The translations under genes were made by a program, and so were the position numbers. Below, piece after piece: positions 10,719-21,037 of a stretch of DNA of 64,000 bases. Numbering within the stretch: the first letter of the stretch is position 1; each line of letters starts with the position of its first letter. The stretch comes from Armigeres subalbatus. Its lineage: Eukaryota > Arthropoda > Insecta > Diptera > Culicidae. The notes beneath the pieces are model-generated. The model was not told the origin of the DNA. It saw nothing but the letters and a program-made list of their open reading frames with translations, and did no database searches. The DNA is taken from assembly GCF_024139115.2 (NCBI RefSeq), contig NC_085141.1, forward strand, positions 380,449,278 through 380,513,277, given 5' to 3'.

Positions 10719-12160
10719 TTGCGACATATCAAACTTCATGATTTTGGAAGACAATCTCAATAGATGAGTTTTTGAAAGGTTTTGGATACATTGGTCACGG
10801 CCGGAAGTGTTCCCGGAAACCTGGTTCCCTCAGGGAAGCGGACAAATTTCGACTAGCACCGAAACCCATCTTGCGACATATCAAACTCCATGATTTTGAA
10901 AGACAAGTTCAATAGATGAGTTTTTGAGAGGTTTTGGACACATTGTCCACATCCGGAAGTGTTCCCGGGAACCTGGTTCCCTCAAGGAAGTGGACAAATT
11001 TCGATTAGCGCCGAAACCCATCTTGCGGCACATCAAACTTCATAATTTTGGAAGACAATCTCAATATATTAGTTTTTTAAAGGCTTTGAATACATTGGCC
11101 ACGTCCGGAAGTGTTCCCGGCGGCCTGGTTCCCTCAGAAGCGGACAAATTTTGATTAGCACCGTAACCCATCTTGCGACATATCAAACTCCATGGTTATG
11201 AACGACAAGCTTCTTCTTCTTCTTCGTTGGCATTACATCCCCCACTGGGACATTGCTGCCTCGCAGCTTAGTGTTCATTAAGCACTTCCACAGTTATTAA
11301 CCGCGAGGTTTCTAAGCCAAGTTACCATTTCTGCATTCGTATATTATGATGCTAGCAAGATGATACTTTTAAGCCCAGGGAAGTCGAGACAATTTCCAAG
11401 CCGAAAATTATCTAGACCGGCACCGGGAATCGAACCTAGTCACCCTCAGCATGGTCTTGCTTTTAAGCCGCGCATCTTACCGCACGGTTTGGGAGATTTT
11501 TAACACATTGGCCACGTCCGGAAGTGCTCCCGGGAACCTGGTTCCCTCAGGAGACCGGACAAATTGCGATTAGCACAGAAACCCATATTGCGACATGTCA
11601 AACTCCATGATTTTGAAAGATAAGCTCAATACATGAATTTTTGGACACATTGGCCACGTCCGTAAGTGTTTCCAGGAACCTGGTTCCCTCAGTGGACCGT
11701 ACAAATTTCGATTAGCACGGAAACCCATTTCGCGACATGTCAAACTCCATGATTTTGAATCACAAGCTCAATAGATGAGGTTTTGAGGGGTTCGGACACA
11801 TTGACCACGTTCGAAAACGTTCCTGAGAACCTGAATCCAAATCCGGAAGTCAAGGAGACCTGATTCGCTAAGTGAGGTAGGCAAATAACAATTAGCGCCG
11901 AAACCCAATTTTCGACGTATCGAACACCATGACTTTGAAAGACAAGCTCATTAGATTAATTTGAAACTTTGACCATATCGGCCATATGGAGTGTTCCCTG
12001 CAGCCTGGTTCTCTCAAGGAATTGGAGGTTATCAGTTAACCACGAAACCTACTTTGCAATACATTAGAATTCATTATTTAGAAAGACAAACCCAGCAGAT
12101 GAGCTATTGAAAGTTTTTAGACGCATTTCCACGTTCGAAAACGTTCCTCACTATCTTATT
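10719..12160 (+). repeat. Satellite-like array, about 152-bp monomers (left arm of foldback)
   Basis: Monomers carry TTGCGACATATCAAACTCCA, a GATTTTGAAAGACAAGCTCA block and GTTCCCGGGAACCTGGTTCC. The TTGCG motif recurs at 10719, 10871, 11023 and 11173, then after a SINE at 11588 and about 11727. Divergence rises toward the element centre. The short frames are not genes. Confidence 0.85.
11208..11490 (-). mobile_element. tRNA-related SINE, minus strand
   Basis: Starts with a CTTCTTCTTCTTC run (the inverted GAA tail) and ends with a tRNA-like head: inverted box B GGGAATCGAACC near 11425 and box A-like sequence near 11470. Its structure matches Feilai-like SINEs. It interrupts the monomer array. 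Closest relatives in the window are at 17895 and 18981. Confidence 0.8.
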
Positions 12161-12164
12161 CTTC

Positions 12165-12432
12165 TTCTATGGCTCTACATTCCAACTGGAACTTGGCATG
12201 GCTTTTGAACTTAGTGTTCTATTAGCATTTCCACAGTTATTAGTTTAAAGCTTTTCTATGCCCGCAATTGCATGATTATGTATGTTGTGTGGCAAGTACA
12301 ATTGATAAACTATGCCCAAGAAGTCGATAATGCTTCCCATCCGTAAACATCCTTGGCCGGACCAAGAATCGAACTCGCCATCTCCGAATTGACAATCCTA
12401 CGTCTTTTCTCGCAAGGCTAACTGGAGACCCG
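12165..12432 (-). mobile_element. tRNA-related SINE, minus strand, second subfamily
   Basis: Begins ATTCTTCTTCTATGGCTC and ends GCAAGGCTAACTGGAGACC, with inverted box B CAAGAATCGAACTCG near 12370. This is the same subfamily as the SINEs at 15896, 29490 and 34971. Confidence 0.8.
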
Positions 12433-12645
12433 GATCCATCAGTATAGTGGACAAATTTATATTTGCCTCGAATCCCATTTTACGAAAAAATAATTTACAT
12501 AATTACGAAAGACAAGCTCAGCAAAGAGTCCGGTCAATATGTCTGAATGCTCTCAAAACTTCATCTTGTTTGGACTTTCAAAATCAAAGTTTGATTCGTA
12601 GCAAGATAGATTTCTGAGCTAATAAAAATATGTGCACTTTCCCAT

Positions 12646-12966
12646 GAACACTTCCGGACGTGGCCAACGTGTCCAAAAATTATTAAAAAATTGTTTTTCA
12701 AAATCATGAACCAAGAAAATTATTTAACTTTTTTTAGTGGAATGTCTTTACTGAACACTTCCGGACGTGGCCAACGTGTCCAAAAATTATTAAAAAATTG
12801 TTTTTCAAAATCATGAACCAAGAAAATTATTTAACTTTTTTTAGTGGAATGTCTTTACTGAACACTTCCGGACGTGGCCAACGTGTCCAAAAATTATTAA
12901 AAAATTGTTTTTCAAAATCATGAACCAAGAAAATTATTTAACTTTTTTTAGTGGAATGTTTTTACT
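12646..12966 (+). repeat. Tandem triplication of a 107-bp unit
   Basis: Three consecutive near-identical units start at 12646, 12753 and 12860, each opening with GAACACTTCCGGACGTGGCC and closing with GTGGAATGTCTTTACT (one base differs in the third). The first part of the unit is the inverted foldback monomer, so a piece of the arm junction was amplified. Confidence 0.95.
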
Positions 12967-13187
12967 GTCATAAGACGAGTATACAGTATAACCTCCTTGA
13001 TTCGATATTGAAGGGACCGTCGACTCATGGAAATATCGAGATGTGGAATAGAAAATCCTTCAAGTAGCTGTTTGAAGGGACCAAAGTAACCCCGACAATA
13101 TTTTTTTATTATTGAATAATAATGAATCAAGGAAGCAATTGAGTCGATATCGAGTCATAGAACATCGACTCATGGAGGCTTGCCTGT

Positions 13188-13237
13188 AGTACAGTTCCAT
13201 TTAATTCCACTACGACGTGGTGGAATTAAATGGAATT
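13188..13237. repeat. Short palindrome
   Basis: ACAGTTCCATTTAATTCCAC is followed after a few bases by its near-perfect reverse complement (GTGGAATTAAATGGAATTGT). Similar TTTAATTCCACCAC phrases occur near 26995. Confidence 0.8.
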
Positions 13238-13249
13238 GTACTAAACTCA

Positions 13250-13760
13250 TCTTATGATAGTGAAAATCATGGAGTTTTATATGTCGCAAGATAAGTTTCG
13301 TAGCAAATACAAATGTGGTCAATATGTCCAAAACCTCTCAAAAACTCATCTTTTGAGCTTGTCTTTCAAAATCATGGAGTTTGATATGTCGCCTGATAGG
13401 TTTCAGGGCTAATCGAAATTTGATCGCTTCCCTGAGGGAGCCAGGTTCCCGGGAACACTTCCGGACGTGGCCAATGTGTCAAAAATCTTTAAAAAATGCA
13501 TGTATTGAACTTGTCTTTCAAAATCATGGATCAAGATGGGTTACGGTGCTAGTCGAGATTTGTCCGCTTCTGGGGAACCATGCCGCCGGGAACACTTCCG
13601 GACGTGGCCAATGTATCCAAAACCTTTCAAAAACTAATATATTGAGATTGTCTTCCAAAATTATGAAGTTTGATATGTCGCAAGATGGGTTTGGTGCCAC
13701 TTGGGTACCACTTGAAAAGTGTCCACTACCCCAGGGAACCAGGTTCCCGGAACATCCGGA
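13250..13760 (-). repeat. Inverted satellite-like monomers (right arm of foldback)
   Basis: The same monomer as at 10719-12160 but in reverse orientation: TGATATGTCGCAAGATGGGT, then CCAGGTTCCCGGGAACACTT. At least three partial monomers are present, with deletions between them. A long frame at 13381-13815 is a shadow of the repeat. Confidence 0.8.
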
Positions 13761-15630
13761 ACCATGTCCTGGTGATCCAATTGTATCAAAACTTACTTCT
13801 GATGCTGGTCAATGATGATTGACCACATTTGCATCAACATTCTGGGAACTTTCGTTCATTTATCAATGGTTTTTAAAAAAAATGACCCGTTTTTGACTGC
13901 ACCTGACCCAGGACCCCCCCTCAATAAATCCGGCCGGATTGGCACCATGGTCAAATCAAGTCACGTACCAAAAAACAGACATGTTGACGCTTCTTTCCCG
14001 AAAATTGCATGGCAATCGGACGAAAAATGAGCCTACACGAGTTATTTCAATTTTGATTTGTAGGTCAGACCGAAACGGTTGCCAGGCTAGATTTCGGTCG
14101 ACTTGAGCCTCTGGGTCTGCATCTGCTGCGATGTCCCAGGGGGTTCCAGTTTAATGCTTGTTTATAGAATTCGTTTCCCGCCCCTACGCAAAGTGTGTCT
14201 TACCCAGTCTCACTTCCGATCCCAAATTTCTGTTGCTATCGGCCTCTGGTGACAACGACGATGAAGCTCTTTGTTTGAGATCCAGTTGTGAGGCCACCAG
14301 GCCCGAATTATGTGTTGATGAATACCTGCACTGTTGTTCTACGCATAACTACGCTATTCTTATTATAATCTACGCTATTTTGCTACCAAGATATTGAAAG
14401 CTTTCAACATTCTTCTCTGATTGCCTTGCTACTATAAAACTGTAAGGTGTCGCCGTGTTTACATCGAACGATTTGGTTTTGATGACTAAACCTGCCGAGG
14501 AAGAGCGCTCAGAGCATATCAGAGCGCCGTTGAGCGAGGAGTGCAACGTCATCAGCCAATCCGATGTCGTTTAGGTGCGCCATTGTTATAGGCTGCCATA
14601 TAGCAGACCGCTGTTTGGATCACGGCCAGATGCACCTACCAGAATCTCGTCAATTACGATGAGGAACAGTAACGGTGATAGAATACAATCTTGCCTCACA
14701 TCAGCTACGACCCGGATTGGGTCGGACAAGACCCCATTGTGCAGCACTCTGCACGACAAGCCCTCGTACTGAGCCTCGATAAGGCCGATGATTTTGTCAG
14801 GAACCCCCTTGCGTCTCAGGGCGCCCCACATATTATCTTGATTGAGACGGTCGAAAGCTTTTTCGTAGTCAATGAATATCAAGTAAAAGGACTCTTGGAA
14901 TTCATTAACCTGCTCCAGAATGATACGAAGCGTGACAATACGGTCCACACAGGATCCTCCGATACGGAATGGACCGGAGATTCGCATCAATCTACTCCTG
15001 AATCCGGGCTAGGATAACTTTGCATCGAACTTTGAGAACGGTACACAGCAACATAGTGCCTCGCCAGTGCATACAGTCAGGCCACCCTTTTTGGGCACCT
15101 TCACTAAGATACCTTGCCTCCAGTCGACCGGTTGCGGTGTCCCAGATATTACGAAATAAACGGTGCAGTAGTTAAGCGGATGGCATGGGGTCAGCATTGA
15201 GCACCTCGACTGATATGTGATCGGCCCTTGGAGCTTGGTTCTATTTCATTCTTTGGATGGCTCGGTCAATAACTGACCATTTGCGTCTTTCACAGGCATC
15301 GTTGCATTCATCTACGGCATAAGCGTCGTGAGATATCGTAGAGGAGACAAATGTCCCCGGTTGTTGCGGCTATCTCTCCTTCGTCAACCAGAGAGTCCAC
15401 CCCCGCTCGCTTGTCCCGTCGACATGACCGTTTCAGTTTCTTCTCCAAGCCCGAGTATCGTTGACGAGCTAATACTTTGGCTTCTTTGGTTTTTGTTCGC
15501 TCTATCGCGGCTTTGGCTTCTCTTCGCTCCTCTATATTCCTCCAGATCTCATCGGTTATCCATTGTTTTCTCTGGGTGCGCAGTTCGCCCATATCTGCCA
15601 GGTAAAGCCATTCTTGATAGCGGTCCATTA

Positions 15631-15748
15631 GCTTAGTTTAGCTTTGACTGACTACACATATCTATGGTTGCTACTCCGTGATTGACCAGAATCAGTGAAA
15701 TTGCACAAAGAATTAACTGAATGATTGACTGGGATTGTTCAAGCATTA
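15631..15748 (+). mobile_element. 118-bp insertion with a 21-bp direct repeat
   Basis: The LINE C sequence ATTCTTGATAGCGGTCCATT (plus one A) occurs on both sides, at 15610-15630 and 15749-15769, as an exact 21-bp repeat. The insert begins GCTTAGTTTAGCTTTGACTG. The long target duplication suggests retroposition of a short RNA or SINE-like sequence. The uninterrupted LINE is at about 62474-62489. No tRNA box B or GAA tail is seen, so it is not the Feilai-like family. Confidence 0.7.
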
Positions 15749-15895
15749 ATTCTTGATAGCGGTCCATTAAACTTCAATACTGCCACCTCCGGAATATCTG
15801 GAGCACGTGTCTCCAATTTTTCAATAAAGAACCGTTTCACTTAGAGGCCTAGATAGTATCCAGGCTCTAGTTTCACCGTAGCATCTTCCAGTCGA

Positions 15896-16171
15896 GGGGT
15901 CTCCAGTAGCCTTGCGAGCAAAGGCGTAGGATTGCCAATCCGGGGATGGCGAGTTTGATTCTCGGTCCGGTCTTGTGTTTTCGGGTTGGAAACTTTCTTG
16001 CCTTCTGGGCATAGTGTATCCATTGTACTTGCCACACAAGATACATACTCTTGCAATGGTGGGCATAGAAAAGCTTACAATTAATAACTGAGTAAATGCT
16101 AATAGAATACTAAGTTTAAAAGCTAGGTCAAGTTCCAGATGGACTGTAGAGCCATGGAGAAGAAGAAGAAG
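15896..16171 (+). mobile_element. Feilai-like tRNA SINE with target duplication
   Basis: The head has box A-like TAGCCTTGCGAGCAAAGGCG and box B-like GAGTTTGATTCTCGG; the tail is GAGAAGAAGAAGAAG. It is flanked by 13-bp repeats ATCTTCCAGTCGA and ATCTTCCAATCGA. The empty site exists in the sister LINE at about 62570-62583. It reads in + orientation inside minus-strand LINE copy C. Polymerase III would be expected to transcribe such an element. Confidence 0.88.
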
Positions 16172-16228
16172 ATCTTCCAATCGAAGTGTTGAACCGTCGT
16201 CCAACTCTCTCCTCCTGACAACGAATCC

Positions 16229-17429
16229 CTCAGGTACCTGGAGATTGTCGAAGGAATTTCATGAAGTTATTTTGTGAATGAATTCCCGAAGAAATTCCGA
16301 GTGGCAATCCTAAAGGCAGAGATGCATCTGAATACGAGAACATGTGTTCGTGTTCAAAACGTTCTGAACACTTCACACTGTTCAAGAGCACTGACCTAAC
16401 TTAGCAACTTGACAACTTAATTTATTGGCTTTTTTCGGCTGCTAATCTTCAGTTTCTATTCATTTCACACTTGCCGCTCGCTTGCGGCAACGAATCCGCT
16501 CCAAAATGCAATGCTTTGAAAAAGTAACCTTATGAAAAATGTATCGCTTTTTTCAGAATGTTAACGAACAAATTATTTAAATATGATACTTTTTAAAATT
16601 AAATGGTAAGTGTGAACTAACTGATTTTCTTAATGCGATTCTATTCTAGCAGGGTCTATACGATCGTACACGACCAATACATCAACCACCACCAGCTAAA
16701 TGGATTCGGCATTCTCCAACCTACGAGTCAGAAAAGGGTCCATCGCCTAAGCTCAGAGAATCGTTTGTGTATAATAGCGCTAGCTGGAGCTTCGACACGT
16801 GTCCAAACAATATCCATCAATATCCATCCAAGACCAAACAATATCCATCCATCCGGCTTGAAGGAATCTATTATTGAATGCAGTAGGGAATGATTAGGAA
16901 AAATAGTCTACTAGATTTGAGCAACAAGAAAAATATGCGCATAACAAAGAACAGAAGAAACGAAGGCTCCTCCGCAAGCTCGATATTCTATTGACCACTG
17001 GTTCCTGTCTTTGAGAGTACGTGTGCGTGAAAAATATTACCAATGTGAAGGTAATCTGCGATATCCTGATTTACAGGTAACATTTGGACTACATTCAATT
17101 ATTCTAAGTTAACCTACATTTATTTCCTTCAACAGGATTGAATCGAATGGGAAGAATGATGGCAGAATCACTCAGAACTCTACTAACTATTCCTCACCTA
17201 GTTCTTAAAGCACCAATAATAGTGATTTATGAAAACAACACAACTATATGCAGAAGTCTTAACCCCCGGAGGCACAGAAGGAAAAATCTAAAACGATGCC
17301 GAAACCACTGTCTCACATCACGATGTTAGAAACGAACATTCATCGAAACTCTAAAGGGGAAAGGCATCACGGATCGTCCTTGGAGCTCATCAAGAACTTT
17401 ATATCGGTTTACTACAAATATATCGCCAG
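16229..17429. other. Unannotated sequence
   Basis: No gene recognised. Frames at 16633-16893 and 17138-17329 show no domain, splice context or codon pattern that supports them. Confidence 0.35.
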
Positions 17430-18840
17430 TGCACTTTGACTTCAATCATAGACCAATCATTCAATCATAGGCCTAATAATCAATCAGACCAATCAATCAA
17501 TTATAGACAATCAATCATAGACGAAACAATCAATCATAAACCAATAAATTATTAATAAATCAATCAATCAATCCCGTGATGAACTTATTTTTAAGATACA
17601 AATTCTCGTTAATAAAGTATTAAAAAAAATCAATCAATCATGGATCAATCAACTATAGGCCAACCAATATCAATCATAGGGCGATCAATTAATCATAAAC
17701 CAGTCAATCAATCATATACCAATCAATTAATCATAGGCCAATCAATCATAGATCAATCAATCAGTCATAAACCAATCAATTAATCATAGGCCAATCAATA
17801 AGTCATAGACCAATCAATTAATCATAGGCCAATCAATCAATCATAGACCAATAAATCAATCATAGGCCAATCAATATCAATCATAGATCAAGCAGGGGGC
17901 CCTCCTTAGCCGTGTGGTAAGATGCGCGGCTACCAAGCAGTACCATGCTGAGGGTGGCTGGGTTCGATTCCCGTCGCCGGTCTAGGCAATTTTCGGTTTG
18001 GAAATTGTCTCGACTTCCCTGGGCATAAAAGTATCATCGTGTTAGCCTCATGATATACAAATGCAGAAATGGTAACTTGGCTTAGAAACCTCGCAGTTAA
18101 TAACTGTGGAAGTGAATGAACACTAAGCTACGAAACGGCAATGCCCCAGTGAGGGAATTAATGCCAATGAAGAAGAAGAAGAAGATTAAGCAATGAATCA
18201 TTTTTTAGTTCTTTATTTAAGTGATTTTTTAATGTGAAATAAAGTTCATCACTGCAATCAATCATAGGCCAATGAATTAATCATAGATCAATCAATCATT
18301 CATAAACCAATCAATCAATCATAGATCAATCAATCAATCATAGGACAATCAATGAATCATAGACCAATCAATCATTCATAGGCCAATCAAATAATCATAG
18401 GCCAATCAATCAATTAGAGATCAATCAATCAATCATAGCCCAATCAATTAATCATAAGCCAATCAATAAATCATAAACCAATCAATCAATCATAGACCAA
18501 TCAATCAATCATAGGCCAATCAATCAATCATGGACCATACAATCAATCATAGACCAAGCAATAATGGGCCAACCAATCATTCATAGGTCAATCAATCAGT
18601 CATAGGCCAATAAATCAGTCATGAATCAATCAATCATAGGGCAATCATAGGCAAATCAATCAATCATAAACCGATCAATCAATCAATCATAGGCCAATCA
18701 ATCAATCAATGATAGACCAGTCAATCGATCATAGGCCAATATATTATAGACCTATCAATCAATCATAGACCAATCAATTAACCATAGGTCAATCAATCAA
18801 TCATAGGCCAATCAATTAATCATAGACCAATAGATTCGTC
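17430..18840 (+). repeat. ATCA-rich minisatellite
   Basis: Variable tandem copies of a unit of about 15-20 bp built on ATCAATCATAGGCCA and ATCAATCATAGACCA, with 4-bp ATCA steps between. The array is interrupted by a SINE at 17895-18183 and resumes in the same phase of motif. No coding content. Confidence 0.95.
17895..18183 (+). mobile_element. tRNA-related SINE inside the minisatellite
   Basis: The head reads CCTTAGCCGTGTGGTAAGAT (box A region) and GGGTTCGATTCCCGTC (a good box B), with tail AAGAAGAAGAAGAA. Flanking GATCAAGCA and GATTAAGCA form a 9-bp duplication with one mismatch. The head resembles a tRNA gene, but the body and tail mark it as a SINE. Confidence 0.85.
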
Positions 18841-18980
18841 GATTGATATTTATATTACACTATGGATCTCCGGCTCCTCTATCAAAATTGCATTTTGAAG
18901 TGAGTTGACACCGTATTATGTATGAAATATATATTAGTTTGAAATAAAATAAAGTGATTTTAAGATAAATCTAAATTAAT

Positions 18981-19161
18981 CTTCTTCTTCTTATTGGCAT
19001 TACATACCCACACTGGGACAGAGCCGCCTCACAGCTTAGTGTTTATTAAGCACTTCCACAGTTATTAACTGGGAGGTTTCTAAGCCATGTTACCATTTTT
19101 GCATACGTATATCATGAGGCTAGCACGATGATACTTTTATGCCCAGGAAAGTCGAGACAAT
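18981..19161 (-). mobile_element. 5'-truncated SINE, minus strand
   Basis: Starts with CTTCTTCTTCTTATTGGC and ends at CAGGAAAGTCGAGACAAT, so the tRNA-like head is missing. It is flanked by CTAAATTAA on both sides. Same subfamily as 11208 and 17895. Confidence 0.8.
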
Positions 19162-19380
19162 CTAAATTAAATTGAAGTTAAAAAGTTAAAATGAAACGAA
19201 CTTTTCACTTTCGGACTACACACATGGACTACATTCAAACACAAATGCAAACTACTAAAACTAAACCAACTTCAATGAAACTTCATAAAATTTTCGTATT
19301 GTTAAGTAATAAATTTAAGAGTAGAGTGTACTAATTATTTTTTTTAATAAATATCTCAGTGTATCATCTTATTTGGCTCT

Positions 19381-19640
19381 CTAGTTTTCCATGCGAGCAC
19401 AAGTATAGCATTAGCTATCCAAAGATGAGTTCGATTTCCCGTTCGGCCTAGGATGTTTTCGGGTGGAAAACATACTCTGCTCCCTGGGCATAAAAAAGCT
19501 GTTAATAATAATTCTGGAAATGCTTAGAAAACACGTTGTATTTGAAAAACAGGGCAAGTTCAACATGATGATAATATTACTCCTTTATAACTCTTCAATG
19601 GCTCGGGAACATGATCTGCCTTTCTATTTAGGGTTCTTCA
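19381..19640 (+). mobile_element. Diverged SINE
   Basis: A box B-like GAGTTCGATTTCCCG near 19428 is followed by GGATGTTTTCGGGTGGAAAA and a SINE-like body. The GAA tail is lost. Assigned by resemblance to the copies at 34971 and 44826. Confidence 0.5.
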
Positions 19641-19776
19641 AAGTACGAAATTTGATGTAAAAAAACGTTTGGCACTAGTTATTCATGACTGTTTATTATT
19701 ACGTAAGCTATTTTTTATTAAAGTATTCAACTTCATGCACATTTTGTTTGATTTCAAAATTTTGTTTTGTTTTCAG

Positions 19777-19953
19777 CAAGATGACATTCATAACTTGCAC
19801 ATGAATACGGTGGAATGGCAAAGGTTCGAATCAACCGTGTTGCATTTGGTTGCCGCCAACCGAAAAAAATATTTCAAGCCTATACCTTTTACGTTTGGAA
19901 GTCACTCTCAGATTTTGATTATTCTGGTTTATTTATCTGATTTCCTGTGGTGA
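19777..19953 (+). pseudogene. Possible isolated exon, kelch-like
   Basis: A pyrimidine-rich tract ending TTTTGTTTTCAG precedes an open stretch reading QDDIHNLHMNTVEWQRFEST and onward to a stop at 19953. The phrase DDIHNLHMNTVEWQ resembles a kelch-repeat blade edge (DDI..LD..T..W). No neighbouring exon was found on either side, and the rest of the frame is not recognised. It may be a stray exon of an unidentified gene or a pseudogene fragment. Confidence 0.3.
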
Positions 19954-20990
19954 TATATGACATTATTCATAATGGTTCTCTACAACCTGCAAGAAATTAG
20001 AATGTTTTGTTAGTGTATTTGGTCAAGTTGCGATAGTAACCCGGGCATACCTGATGTGTCTGATAATCTTAACCGGTGGCAATATAGCCGACTGCGCTGG
20101 ATCTGACATGCAATAATAGGGGAATTAATTTCGGCCAAACAGTGATTTGTGAATTAGCATGTTTAAAACCGGTATAATCTTCAGGATACTATCAACCGGG
20201 GGTGATTGTTCCAACCTGTTCCAGCTTGACAACCTCCTGTTTTCAGCCGTTGAGCAAACCGACTGAACGTAGCATGAGCCGGACCAAGCCGCATGTAATA
20301 CGATTGGAAAAATTTCGATCATAATGAGAGCAAATGTCGTGCTGCCTGACATGAAGTTACTGTTTTTCAATTATATCATCGTTTGATAATCGTTGCGTTG
20401 GTGTGAGATAAGTACTTTCAATATTTCCAATATTTTTTCTTAAATGTTCTTACAAGCACTCACTTCCGTTATGTACTTCGGCTATGGCCAAGCTTCCGAT
20501 TGATATGGAAATCCCGGTGTAATTGATACTTTCACGGCAGCAGCAGGCAGAAGAAATTTCCTTTATATTCGGATGGGACCGACTCAGATGGAAAGAAACA
20601 ACGTAGAAAAACAACACTTAATCACAAAATCCGCGGAAACGAATAGAAATTTTTGCACGCCGTCACTGGATGCCGATAATTTTGCCACGATCCCTGACAA
20701 ATTCTCAAACGAAACTTGGAACTCCGTTTACGTTGGAAATAAAACTCTCACGCAAAATAATGTAAACAAATGAACTGTCAAATTTTTCGTAAATTTAATT
20801 GGGGGGCTTCCCAATAGTCGAATGACTGTAATAATTGTAATCGGTCACTCCCCAGGGGTACTAAGTGGTGCTCCGAAAAATGGCCACCACTCCGTCTATG
20901 TATTCGTCAATGCTAGCACCGCACAACGGGGGCATAACGACATACTTTAAAATGACCAGTACAAAGTTTTACACAACTTTGCAACATAAG
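19954..20990. other. Unannotated sequence
   Basis: No gene recognised. Frames at 20125-20370 (minus) and 20573-20773 (plus) have no identifiable domain. The last 150 bp share short blocks (GTATTCGTCAATG, inverted) with 3430-3460. Confidence 0.35.
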
Positions 20991-21037
20991 ATGAACGTCT
21001 GTTCTCTGTGGTAGCGCGACTGACAGGTGACCAAATT

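Larger units (their letters stand above)
7157..14078. mobile_element. Foldback element with terminal inverted repeats and satellite-like arms
   Basis: The left 330 bp (7157-7486) recur inverted at the right end (about 13690-14078): CCGTTTCGGTCTGACCTACA at the left, its reverse complement at the right, followed on each side by matching segments including GATACAATTGGATCACCAGG. Inside lie tandem monomers of about 152 bp in + orientation on the left and inverted on the right. It sits in LINE copy C, whose uninterrupted counterpart is at about 61480-61505. Without the RTE insertion it would be about 3.7 kb. No transposase was found, so it is non-autonomous. Confidence 0.8.
7064..16228 (-). mobile_element. 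LINE copy C (minus strand), split by a foldback element and two smaller insertions
   Basis: The pieces 7064-7156, 14079-15630, 15770-15895 and 16185-16228 are collinear with the LINE at 61400-62850. They carry, on the minus strand, an endonuclease-to-RT linker (EIWRNIEERREAKAAIERTK), RT palm sequence (FIDYEKAFDRLNQDNMWG, RQDCILSPLLFLIVIDEIL), a degenerate LADD motif near 14560, and a post-RT domain (AERSSSAGLVI). Stops and frameshifts break it throughout. The clade is not settled; the architecture is of the RTE/CR1-like endonuclease type. It is interrupted at 7157-14078, 15631-15748 and 15896-16171. Confidence 0.75.

Noticed and set aside
13381..13815. 144-codon frame
   Set aside because: Runs through inverted satellite monomers of the foldback element; repeated phrases, no domain.
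17900..17990. Apparent tRNA gene with a good box B
   Set aside because: The head of a SINE: SINE body, GAA tail and target duplication follow.
17430..18840. CRISPR-like repeat array
   Set aside because: Units are short and variable, without constant-length unique spacers, and the window is eukaryotic.
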